From Delftia tsuruhatensis NBRC 16741 (GTDB taxonomy: Bacteria; Pseudomonadota; Gammaproteobacteria; Burkholderiales; Burkholderiaceae_C): a stretch of 34,903 bases of DNA. The stretch is taken from assembly GCF_001571325.1 (NCBI RefSeq), contig NZ_BCTO01000059.1, positions 1 through 34,903 on the forward strand, read 5' to 3'. Both the position numbers and the translations under genes were made by a program. This document shows positions 28,473-34,903 of the stretch, piece by piece. The notes beneath the pieces were generated by a model. It worked only from the letters and a program-made list of their open reading frames with translations, was not told where the DNA came from and did no database searches. Position 1 is the stretch's first letter, and the number at the start of each line of letters is the position of its first letter.

Positions 28473-28536
28473 AACTACAAGAAAAGTCTGTCGGTTAGTC
28501 AGAGTAGGTGCCTCGAAGGTTCGCCTTCGGGGCATC
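28444..28536 (+). ncRNA. crRNA-like CreA/CreR guide RNA with two degenerate CRISPR repeats
   Basis: The first pseudo-repeat ends GCGTGGGTTGAAAC (28462-28475), matching 13 of the last 14 bases of the array repeat. Its upstream half has a different sequence but still folds: CAAGC/GCTTG (28448-28461) plus flanking pairs G46-C63 and T45-G64, leaving the same 11-nt handle (TGGGTTGAAAC against TGGATTGAAAC). A 32-nt spacer-like segment follows (28476-28507), then a second hairpin (28508-28535, 10-12 bp stem, UUCG loop) standing in for the next repeat and merging into the cas5c leader. The guide targets the promoter upstream of the 54-codon gene. A promoter (TTGGCG at 28407, AATTTT at 28429) inside that gene is possible but weak. 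Confidence 0.82.
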
Positions 28537-28555
28537 CATTTGGGAGGATTTACCT

Positions 28556-29230
28556 ATGGCTTTTGGTATTCGTCTGTTTGTGAAAGGCGAGCGCGCCTGC
28601 TTCACCAGACCCGAGATGAAGGGTGAGCGTGTCAGCTACGACGTCATCACGCCTTCGGCCGCGCGCGGCATTCTGGAGGCCATCCACTGGAAGCCGGCCA
28701 TACGTTGGAGCGTAGACCGCATCCACGTTCTGAAGCCGATCCGCTTTGAATCGATACGGCGCAACGAGGTCGGCAGCAAGATCTCTCCGGCCAGTGTGTC
28801 CAAGGCGATGAAGGCCGGCTCCACGGAAGGCTTGGTCACACATGTGGACCAGGACCGCCAGCAGCGTGCGGCCACGGTGCTGCGCGACGTGGCCTATGTG
28901 ATCGAGGCGCATTTCGAGCTCACGCCCAAGGCAGGCGCCGACGACTCGGTGGGCAAGCACCTGGACATCTTCAACCGCCGAGCGCGCAAGGGCCAGTGCT
29001 TTCAGATGCCCTGCCTGGGCGTGCGCGAGTTTCCGGCGGACTTCGGCCTGCTCGAAGACGGCGAGGCATTGCCCACGCCGCACGAAAGCCTGCTGCCCGA
29101 GCGGGACCTGGGCTGGATGCTGCACGACATCGACTTTGCCAACGGCATGGCCCCGCGCTTTTTCCGCGCCAGCATGTCCGGTGGCGTGATCGCCGTGCCG
29201 CCCTGGAACAGCGAGGAACTCAAGTCATGA
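28556..29230 (+). CDS. cas5c: Cas5c (Cas5d), crRNA-processing Cascade subunit
   Basis: Encodes 224 aa. In type I-C, which lacks Cas6, Cas5 cuts the repeat at the base of its hairpin, leaving an 11-nt 5' handle, and then caps the complex. Typical segments are MAFGIRLFVKGERACFTRPE, 'KGERVSYDVITPSAARGILEAIHWKPAIRW' (split by the conserved GILEAI), 'ESIRRNEV' and 'REFPADFGL'. The ATG at 28556 has GGGAGGA (28542-28548) upstream. The crRNA-like element's second hairpin lies just before this ribosome site, so its processing could affect translation. Overlaps cas8c by 4 bp (ATGA). Confidence 0.96.
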   Translation: MAFGIRLFVKGERACFTRPEMKGERVSYDVITPSAARGILEAIHWKPAIRWSVDRIHVLKPIRFESIRRNEVGSKISPASVSKAMKAGSTEGLVTHVDQDRQQRAATVLRDVAYVIEAHFELTPKAGADDSVGKHLDIFNRRARKGQCFQMPCLGVREFPADFGLLEDGEALPTPHESLLPERDLGWMLHDIDFANGMAPRFFRASMSGGVIAVPPWNSEELKS

Positions 29231-31059
29231 TCCTGCAGGCGCTTGCCACCTACTACCAACGGCTGCTGGAACGCCGTGAGCAGGGCCTGGCGCCCTTTGG
29301 CTACAGCCCCGAGAAGATCAGCTACGAGATCCTGCTGGCCACCGATGGCCGTGTGGTGCAGGTCAACGACATCCGAGACACCACGGGCAAGAAGCCGCTG
29401 CCGTGCGTGATGAACGTGCCCCAGCCTGAGAAAAGGACGGTGGGCATCAAGTCCAACTTCCTCTGGGACAAGACCAGCTATGTGCTGGGCGTGAGCGCCA
29501 CCAGCAAGCGCGCGGACAAGGAGCATGAAGCCTTCAAGGCCTTGCACCGCGAGCATCTGGCCGGCACGCAGGACGCGGGCCTGAAGGCCTTGCTGGGCTT
29601 TCTCGATGCCTGGACGCCGCAGCAATTCGAAGCGCCCCATTTCACCCCGGACATGCTCGATGCCAACATGGTGTTCCGCATGGATGGCGAAAAGGCCTAT
29701 CTGCACGTACGCCCGGCCGCTCAGGCCCTGCGTGCCCGGCTTCTGGACAGCGACGACGGTGGACAAAGCGGTCAGGAATCGGTGGCGACCTGTCTTGTGA
29801 GCGGCGAAAGCCTGCCCGTGGCGCGCCTGCACCCGGTCATCAAGGGCGTCAGTGGTGCCCAGAGCTCCGGCGCCTCCATCGTCTCCTTCAACCAGGAGTC
29901 ATTCACCTCCTACGGCAAAAGCCAGGGCGACAACGCACCTGTCTCGGAGCAGGCCGCCTTTGCCTACACCACCGTGCTCAACCACCTGCTGCGGCGCGGC
30001 GAGCATAACCGCCAGCGCCTGCAGATCGGCGATACCAGCATCGTCTTCTGGGCCGAGGCCGCAGATGGCCAGGAGGCCGAACAGGCCGTACGGGCCGAGT
30101 CGCTGCTGGCCGACCTGCTCGATGACCGTCCCTCGGACGACCAGGAGGCCGCGCGCATCCGCATCGAACTGGAGAAGGTGCAGAAAGGCCGGCCGCTCAG
30201 CGACATCGACCCCAGGCTTGAGGAAGACACGCGCATGTACGTGCTGGGCCTGGCGCCCAATGCCTCGCGCATCTCCATCCGTTTCTGGGAGGTCGGCACG
30301 CTGGGCCTGTTTGCGCGCCGCCTGGCGGAGCATGTCCATGACTTCGCGCTGGAGCCACAGCCCTGGAAGACGGCCCCGTCGGCCTACCGCGTGGTCTTGG
30401 CCACGGCACCGCACCGTGAGGGCAGCGCACCCAAGATGGATGACGCCATGAGCAATCTCGTGGGCGAGTTCATGCGCGCCGTGCTCACCGGCCGCCCCTA
30501 TCCACGCAGTCTGCTGGCCAACGTGCTGATGCGCATGCGCAGCGACGGCCATCTGTCGGGGCTGCGCGTGGGTATCTGCAAAGGCATTCTGGCGCGTGAG
30601 CGCCGCCTCGGAATCAACAGTGACAAGGAGGAGATCCCCGTGAGTCTGGACAAGGAATCCACCAACGCGGCCTACCGGCTGGGCCGCCTTTTCGCCGTGC
30701 TGGAAAGCGCGCAGCGCCAGGCGTTGGGCGGGCAGGTCAACGCGACCATCCGCGACCGCTACTACGGCGCCGCTTCGGCCACGCCGGCATCGGTATTTCC
30801 CATGCTGCTGCGCAATGCGCAAAACCATCTGGGGCGCCTGCGCAAGGACAGGCCGGGCGCTGCCGTGGGGCTGGAAAAGGACATTGGCGAGATTGTCGGC
30901 GGCCTCACCGACAGCTTCCCCCGCAGCCTGCGCATCGAAGACCAGGGCCGTTTCGCCATCGGCTACTACCACCAGTCGCAAAGCCGCTTCAACAAGTCTG
31001 CCGCCAACGACGACAGCACCGATTCCACCGAAGACCGCACTGACGGAGATCCCGCATGA
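29227..31059 (+). CDS. cas8c: Cas8c, large subunit of type I-C Cascade
   Basis: Encodes 610 aa, the usual Csd1/Cas8c length. Begins MILQALATYYQRLLERREQG, with the family blocks 'LPCVMNVPQPEKRTVGIKSNFLWDKTSYVLG' (held here as one region near residue 60-90), 'CLVSGESLPVARLHPVIKGV', 'SFTSYGKSQGDNAPVSE' and 'RFWEVGTLGLFARRLAEH'. Cas8c recognises the PAM and unwinds target DNA. The ATG sits in the ATGA overlap with cas5c; the end overlaps cas7c the same way. An internal in-frame start for Cas11c lies at codon 472. Confidence 0.96.
   Translation: MILQALATYYQRLLERREQGLAPFGYSPEKISYEILLATDGRVVQVNDIRDTTGKKPLPCVMNVPQPEKRTVGIKSNFLWDKTSYVLGVSATSKRADKEHEAFKALHREHLAGTQDAGLKALLGFLDAWTPQQFEAPHFTPDMLDANMVFRMDGEKAYLHVRPAAQALRARLLDSDDGGQSGQESVATCLVSGESLPVARLHPVIKGVSGAQSSGASIVSFNQESFTSYGKSQGDNAPVSEQAAFAYTTVLNHLLRRGEHNRQRLQIGDTSIVFWAEAADGQEAEQAVRAESLLADLLDDRPSDDQEAARIRIELEKVQKGRPLSDIDPRLEEDTRMYVLGLAPNASRISIRFWEVGTLGLFARRLAEHVHDFALEPQPWKTAPSAYRVVLATAPHREGSAPKMDDAMSNLVGEFMRAVLTGRPYPRSLLANVLMRMRSDGHLSGLRVGICKGILARERRLGINSDKEEIPVSLDKESTNAAYRLGRLFAVLESAQRQALGGQVNATIRDRYYGAASATPASVFPMLLRNAQNHLGRLRKDRPGAAVGLEKDIGEIVGGLTDSFPRSLRIEDQGRFAIGYYHQSQSRFNKSAANDDSTDSTEDRTDGDPA
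30640..31059 (+). CDS. cas11c: Cas11c, small subunit from an internal start in cas8c
   Basis: Inside cas8c, AAGGAGGAG (30625-30633) is an almost perfect Shine-Dalgarno, followed 6 nt later by an in-frame GTG (codon 472 of cas8c). Translation from here would give a 139-aa helical protein beginning (M)SLDKESTNAAYRLGRLFA. Type I-C systems are known to make their Cas11 small subunit, which lines the non-target strand, by internal initiation in cas8c. The start here is a prediction from the ribosome site and frame. Confidence 0.8.
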   Translation: MSLDKESTNAAYRLGRLFAVLESAQRQALGGQVNATIRDRYYGAASATPASVFPMLLRNAQNHLGRLRKDRPGAAVGLEKDIGEIVGGLTDSFPRSLRIEDQGRFAIGYYHQSQSRFNKSAANDDSTDSTEDRTDGDPA

Positions 31060-31937
31060 CCGCCATCGCCCACCGCTACGAATTCGTCTACCTGTTCGAC
31101 ATCACCAATGGCAATCCCAATGGCGATCCCGATGCCGGCAACCTGCCGCGCCTGGACCCCGAGACCAATCGAGGCCTGGTCACCGATGTCTGCCTCAAGC
31201 GCAAGATCCGCAACTTCGTGAGCCTGGACAAGGAAGATGCGCCTGGCCATGCCATCTACATGCAGGAAAAGGCCATCCTGAACCACCAGCACCGCAAGGC
31301 CTACGAGGCCATCGGCCTCAAGCCCGAAGACAAGAAACTGCCCAAGGACGAAGCCAAGGCCCGCGAGATCACGGCCTGGATGTGCGCCAACTTCTTCGAC
31401 ATCCGCACCTTCGGCGCTGTCATGACCACGGGCGTCAATGCGGGCCAGGTGCGCGGACCCATACAGATGGCCTTCGCCACCTCCATCGACCCCGTGGTGC
31501 CGCTGGAAATCTCCATCACGCGCATGGCCGTCACCACGGAAAAAGAGGCCGAAGCCCAGAGTGGCGACAACCGCACCATGGGCCGCAAGCACATCATTCC
31601 CTACGGCCTGTACCGTGCCCATGGCTTCATCTCGGCCAAGCTGGCCGAGCGCACCGGGTTTTCCAACGAGGACCTGGACCTGTTCTGGCGCGCGCTGATC
31701 AACATGTTCGAGCATGACCGCTCCGCCGCACGCGGCGAGATGGCGGCGCGCAAACTCATCGTCTTCGAACATGAAAGCGCCATGGGCAACGCGCCTGCGC
31801 ATGTGCTGTTTGACGCCGTCAAGGTGGAGTCCGCACAGTCGGCCGATGCGGGCGCTCCCCGGCGCTTTGCTGACTACCGTGTGCACATCGACACTGCGGC
31901 CGTGCCTTCGGGCGTGACCCTGCGGGAACTGATCTGA
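31056..31937 (+). CDS. cas7c: Cas7c (Csd2), Cascade backbone subunit
   Basis: Encodes 293 aa. Several copies coat the crRNA spacer. The start MTAIAHRYEFVYLFDITNGN with 'NPNGDPDAGNLPRLDPETNRG' is the Csd2 signature; further on 'FGAVMTTGVNAGQVRGPIQ', 'ISITRMAVTTEKEAEAQ' and 'RKHIIPYGLYRAHGFIS' are typical. It begins in an ATGA overlap with cas8c. Cas7 bends the guide so that every sixth base is flipped out, which matters for the mismatch pattern of the guide-target pair upstream. Confidence 0.97.
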   Translation: MTAIAHRYEFVYLFDITNGNPNGDPDAGNLPRLDPETNRGLVTDVCLKRKIRNFVSLDKEDAPGHAIYMQEKAILNHQHRKAYEAIGLKPEDKKLPKDEAKAREITAWMCANFFDIRTFGAVMTTGVNAGQVRGPIQMAFATSIDPVVPLEISITRMAVTTEKEAEAQSGDNRTMGRKHIIPYGLYRAHGFISAKLAERTGFSNEDLDLFWRALINMFEHDRSAARGEMAARKLIVFEHESAMGNAPAHVLFDAVKVESAQSADAGAPRRFADYRVHIDTAAVPSGVTLRELI

Positions 31938-31964
31938 GACGGGTGGCAAAGCCGCCGACGCACC

Positions 31965-32621
31965 ATGAGCGAAGACGACGCCATTGCCCTGTCGGCATTG
32001 CAACACTACTTGTACTGCCCAAGGCAATGCGCCCTCATCCATGTCGAGCAACTGTGGGCCGAAAGCCGGCATACGGCTGAAGGCCGGCTGCTGCACGAAA
32101 AGGCCGACAAGCCCAAGGCCGAGCGGCGCAAGGGTGTGCGCACTGTCACGGCCATGCCGCTGGCCGATACGCGCCTGGGCATCACCGGCATTGCCGACGT
32201 GGTGGAATTCCACCAGGGCCCACAGGGCGAGCGAGCGTTTCCCGTGGAGTACAAGCGCGGCCGGCCCAAGGCCCATCGTGCCGATGAAGTCCAGCTCTGC
32301 GCCCAGGCGCTGTGCCTGGAGTCCATGCTGGGCCAGCCGGTAGAGGCGGGCGCCCTTTACTACGGTGAGGCCCGCAGGCGCACCGATGTGCGCTTCGACA
32401 ACGAACTGCGCCAGCTCACCTGCGGCACCATTGCCGCGGTGCGCTCCATGTTGGACTCGGGCACCACGCCAACGGCGCGCTACAGCCCCCGGCTGTGCGA
32501 TGCCTGTTCGCTGCTGGACCTGTGCCAGCCCAGGCTGTTGGGGCGCACCCAGAGTGTCAATGCCTGGCTGTCAGCGCAATGGAGCCAGCAGATGGAAGAA
32601 GGTCCATGCGACGGCAACTGA
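31965..32621 (+). CDS. cas4: Cas4, CRISPR adaptation exonuclease
   Basis: Encodes 218 aa. RecB-like Fe-S nuclease that trims prespacers and selects the PAM. Cluster cysteines are C18 (with C22 in YCPRQC) and the C-terminal set C178, C181 and C187 (CDACSLLDLC). Nuclease core residues appear as 'GITGIADVVEFH' and 'FPVEYKRGRPK' (E-x-K), with QLCAQA as the QxxxY-like motif. It overlaps cas1 by 16 bp and follows cas7c by 27 bp, so it is in the same operon. Confidence 0.96.
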   Translation: MSEDDAIALSALQHYLYCPRQCALIHVEQLWAESRHTAEGRLLHEKADKPKAERRKGVRTVTAMPLADTRLGITGIADVVEFHQGPQGERAFPVEYKRGRPKAHRADEVQLCAQALCLESMLGQPVEAGALYYGEARRRTDVRFDNELRQLTCGTIAAVRSMLDSGTTPTARYSPRLCDACSLLDLCQPRLLGRTQSVNAWLSAQWSQQMEEGPCDGN

Positions 32622-33646
32622 ACACCCTGTACGTGACCACCGAAGGCGCCTGGCTGCGCAAGGACGGTGCCAACATCGTGATGGAGGTCGAGCAGCGCGA
32701 GCGTGCCCGGCTGCCGGTGCACATGCTCGAGAGCCTGGTTTGCTTCGGACGCGTGCTGGTGTCTCCACCGCTGATGGGCTATTGCGCCGAGCAGGGCATC
32801 TGCACCAGCTTTCTCACGCCCAACGGGCGCTTTCTTGCGCGGGTGGAGGGGCCTGTTTCCGGCAACGTGCTGCTGCGCCGTCAGCAGTACCGGGTCAGCG
32901 ATGATCCGGGCCGTTGCGCCGCCATCGTCCACAACATCCTGCTGGGCAAGCTGCACAACCAGCGCGCGGTCCTGGGCCGGGCACTGCGTGACCACGGCGA
33001 CAAGCTGGAGCCCGAAGCCGAGGCAGCACTGACGCACGCCTACAGGCGGCTGGGGCGCATTGCGGACAAACTGCCCGGAGAAACCAGCCTGGACATGCTG
33101 CGCGGCTACGAGGGCGAGGCGGCGCAGGCCTATTTCGGCGTGTTCGACATGCTCATTCGCGTGGACAGCCCCGCCATGCGCTTTCAGGGGCGCAGCCGGC
33201 GCCCACCGCGCGACGCGGTCAATGCCTTGCTGTCTTTTCTCTACACCCTCGTCACGCACGACTGCCGCTCCGCGCTCGAAAGCGTGGGCCTGGACCCCGC
33301 CGTGGGCTTCCTGCACCGTGACAGGCCCGGGCGCCCCAGCCTGGCGCTGGACCTGCTGGAGGAATTCCGCCCCCTGCTGGCGGACCGGTTGGCGCTGTCG
33401 CTGATCAACCGCAAGCAACTGGGTGAGCGCGACTTCCAGACCATGGACAACGGCGCGGTTCTGCTGAACGAAGCATCACGCAAGACCGTGCTGACCGCCT
33501 ACCAGGAACGCAAGCGCGAAGAACTGCGCCACGCCTTCATCGAAGAAAAAGCCGCCATCGGACTGTTCCCCTTCATCCAGGCGCAACTGCTGGCCCGACA
33601 CCTGCGCGGTGATCTCGATGCCTATCCGCCATTCCTTTGGAAATGA
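32606..33646 (+). CDS. cas1: Cas1 integrase (type I-C)
   Basis: Encodes 346 aa. With Cas2 it inserts new spacers at the leader end of the array. Metal-binding residues are in place: E169 (RGYEGEAAQAYF), H237 (GFLHRD) and D249 (LALDLLEEFRP). The ATG at 32606 has AAGAAGG just upstream and gives the family start MRRQLNTLYVTTEGAWL; upstream in-frame codons lie inside cas4. The C-terminus 'DAYPPFLWK' is the standard type I-C Cas1 ending. Confidence 0.97.
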   Translation: MRRQLNTLYVTTEGAWLRKDGANIVMEVEQRERARLPVHMLESLVCFGRVLVSPPLMGYCAEQGICTSFLTPNGRFLARVEGPVSGNVLLRRQQYRVSDDPGRCAAIVHNILLGKLHNQRAVLGRALRDHGDKLEPEAEAALTHAYRRLGRIADKLPGETSLDMLRGYEGEAAQAYFGVFDMLIRVDSPAMRFQGRSRRPPRDAVNALLSFLYTLVTHDCRSALESVGLDPAVGFLHRDRPGRPSLALDLLEEFRPLLADRLALSLINRKQLGERDFQTMDNGAVLLNEASRKTVLTAYQERKREELRHAFIEEKAAIGLFPFIQAQLLARHLRGDLDAYPPFLWK

Positions 33647-33649
33647 AAC

Positions 33650-33712
33650 ATGGCCCCCACGCTCCCTTTGCTGCGCAAGGTCCGCTGCCCCCCGAGGGAG
33701 CCGCTTTTTCAT
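33650..33712. repeat. GC-rich hairpin repeat between cas1 and cas2
   Basis: GGCCCCCACGCTCCCTTTGC through CCCCCCGAGGGAGCCGC, followed by TTTTT at 33705-33709. GCTCCCT (33661-33667) and AGGGAGC (33695-33701) pair. The sequence style is that of short repeats common between genes in Comamonadaceae (recalled, not searched). Because of the T-run it may act as a weak terminator, separating cas2 from the rest by 103 bp, although cas1 and cas2 usually abut. Confidence 0.5.
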
Positions 33713-33749
33713 CTTGGGACGGCCCGGCGATGAGAAATGAGGTGTGCCG

Positions 33750-34040
33750 ATGATGGTCCTGGTGAGCTATGACGTCCGTACCCAGGACCCGGATGGTGCC
33801 CGCCGCCTGCGGCGCATCGCCAAGGCCTGCCGGGACTTCGGCCAGCGCGCGCAATACTCCGTCTTCGAAATAGAAGTGGACGCCGCGCAATGGGTCGCCC
33901 TCAAGGCGCGGCTGATGCAAATCATCGACCCCGCCCAGGACAGCCTCAGGTTCTACTACCTGGGCCAACACTGGCGAAGCAAGGTCGAACACATCGGCGC
34001 AAAGCCCGTGCTGGACCTCGACGCCCCCCTCGTCTTCTAA
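33750..34040 (+). CDS. cas2: Cas2 (type I-C)
   Basis: Encodes 96 aa, standard Cas2 size. Ferredoxin-like fold with the first strand MMVLVSYDVRT (conserved Asp in SYDV), 'RRLRRIAKACRDFGQRAQYSVFEIEV' and 'LRFYYLG'. It forms the dimer that bridges two Cas1 dimers and measures spacer length. The start at 33750 (ATGATG, GAGGTG upstream) fits the family better than the GTG at 33744. Confidence 0.96.
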   Translation: MMVLVSYDVRTQDPDGARRLRRIAKACRDFGQRAQYSVFEIEVDAAQWVALKARLMQIIDPAQDSLRFYYLGQHWRSKVEHIGAKPVLDLDAPLVF

Positions 34041-34223
34041 GCCTCCGCGCGAACCCCAAGTGACCGCCGCCTGCCCTTGAGGTTCGCAGCCGCGCAAGCT
34101 GTTGTTTTCAAAAGGGGGTGGGCGAGCGAATGGCTGAACGCCGATCCCGCAGCATGACAGTGCCGCCTGGTTCGCGGAAGCCTGGCTTTTTTCATAGCGG
34201 TGAAATTGCTCTATAAGTACCCC
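34041..34223 (+). promoter_or_regulatory. CRISPR leader
   Basis: The 183 bp between the cas2 stop and the first repeat contain no gene. They include GTTGTTTTCAAAAGGGGG and, close to the array, CTTTTTTCATAGCGGTG then AAATTGCTCTATAAGTACCCC, an AT-rich stretch with a TATAAG -10-like box ending just before repeat 1. This side holds the array promoter and the site where new spacers enter. Confidence 0.75.
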
Positions 34224-34849
34224 GTCGCGCCCCGTGCGGGCGCGTGGATTGAAACCCTGAGTAGGAGTACGCCCAACTCCACCAGTCCCGGTCGCGCCCC
34301 GTGCGGGCGCGTGGATTGAAACACATCGGCGATGGCTGTCGTGAAAGGGTCGGTCGTCGCGCCCCGTGCGGGCGCGTGGATTGAAACACTGCCTGCGACC
34401 GAGCTGGATAGCTCCTGTGAGTCGCGCCCCGTGCGGGCGCGTGGATTGAAACTACAGCGAAGCCGAGCGCGCGGAGATCCTGCAGCGTCGCGCCCCGTGC
34501 GGGCGCGTGGATTGAAACCACTTGAAGACCAGCACGCCCTCGGGCTCCAGCACGTCGCGCCCCGTGCGGGCGCGTGGATTGAAACTGAGGCCGCGATGAA
34601 AGCCACCGACACCCCTCCGTCGCGCCCCGTGCGGGCGCGTGGATTGAAACAGCGAGTTGCTTTCGAGCGAATCGCCTGCTTGTGGTCGCGCCCCGTGCGG
34701 GCGCGTGGATTGAAACTCGAGCTCAAGCGCATCCAGACCTTGATGGACAAGGTCGCGCCCCGTGCGGGCGCGTGGATTGAAACCTTGGCCTGGGCTGCGT
34801 CGTGGGCCTTGCGGGCTGTCGCGCCCCGTGCGGGCGCGTGGATTGAAAC
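34224..34849 (+). CRISPR. Type I-C CRISPR array, 10 repeats and 9 complete spacers in between
   Basis: Ten identical 32-nt repeats start at 34224, 34291, 34356, 34421, 34487, 34554, 34619, 34685, 34752 and 34818. The repeat folds as CGCGCCC/GGGCGCG with a CGTGC loop and ends TGGATTGAAAC, the 11-nt crRNA handle of type I-C. Spacers are 33-35 nt and all different. After the last complete repeat a further 33-nt segment (34850-34882) is followed by GTCGCG, which matches only the first six bases of a repeat before diverging (34883-34903, window end), so the array ends in a degenerate repeat or a tail. It is on the same strand as the cas genes, and no spacer matches elsewhere in the window by eye. 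Confidence 0.98.
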
Positions 34850-34903
34850 GATACAACTGACTAGGTCAGCGCCGAAGGTGCGGTCGCGTGGGCTGCTGCC
34901 GGT

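Noticed and set aside
34192..34856. Long minus-strand reading frames across the CRISPR array ('STRPHGAR' and 'NPRARTGRD' repeats)
   Set aside because: They are translations of the repeated 32-nt CRISPR units and spacers, not proteins.

Overview
The window looks like a chromosomal segment of a high-GC betaproteobacterium, most likely a member of the Comamonadaceae (Acidovorax/Comamonas/Delftia type). This rests on GC-rich codon use, a Bug-family solute receptor, the gene repertoire and the style of the intergenic repeats. It is inference from composition and families, not from a database search.

Layout. Positions 1-9.3 kb are ordinary chromosome: a Bug receptor, a YcaQ-type DNA glycosylase, a DUF4349 lipoprotein, an unrecognised gene, a cyclopropane-fatty-acid synthase-like methyltransferase, an SDR/LysR pair and a fatty-acid-hydroxylase/sterol-desaturase protein. 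From about 9.4 to 16.2 kb the base composition falls sharply and codon use changes. This is a small defence/mobile island holding a ParB-like protein translationally coupled to a Dam-type adenine methylase, a decayed IS481-family transposase, an AAA-ATPase/DUF4435 pair resembling PARIS (AriA/AriB), and the C-terminal stump of an XRE regulator. From 16.3 to 25.8 kb normal chromosome returns: an ArsR-type regulator, a stand-alone EF-G gene, suhB, trmJ, cysE, a nitroreductase, and thiC behind a TPP riboswitch and in front of a strong terminator. Two copies of a roughly 300-bp dispersed repeat in opposite orientation (about 6.03-6.35 kb and 19.5-19.8 kb) bracket the island and its neighbours.

From 25.99 kb to the end lies a complete type I-C CRISPR-Cas locus: cas3, cas5c, cas8c (with an internal cas11c start), cas7c, cas4, cas1, cas2 and an array of ten 32-nt repeats.

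The most interesting element sits in the 321-bp gap between cas3 and cas5c. It contains a 54-codon ORF for a small basic/hydrophobic protein. Overlapping the ORF's stop codon is a degenerate CRISPR repeat followed by a 32-nt spacer-like segment and a second hairpin. The spacer-like segment matches 16 of 18 positions of a site just upstream of the ORF, in its promoter. The site carries a 5'-TTC motif, the type I-C PAM, and the only two mismatches fall at positions 6 and 12, the bases Cascade flips out. This is the architecture of a CreTA (CRISPR-regulated toxin-antitoxin) module or a CreR-type autoregulatory crRNA. A crRNA-like guide would make Cascade repress, not cut, the promoter, so that loss of Cascade releases the small protein. 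The sequence evidence for the guide and target is strong; that the small protein is toxic is inference.
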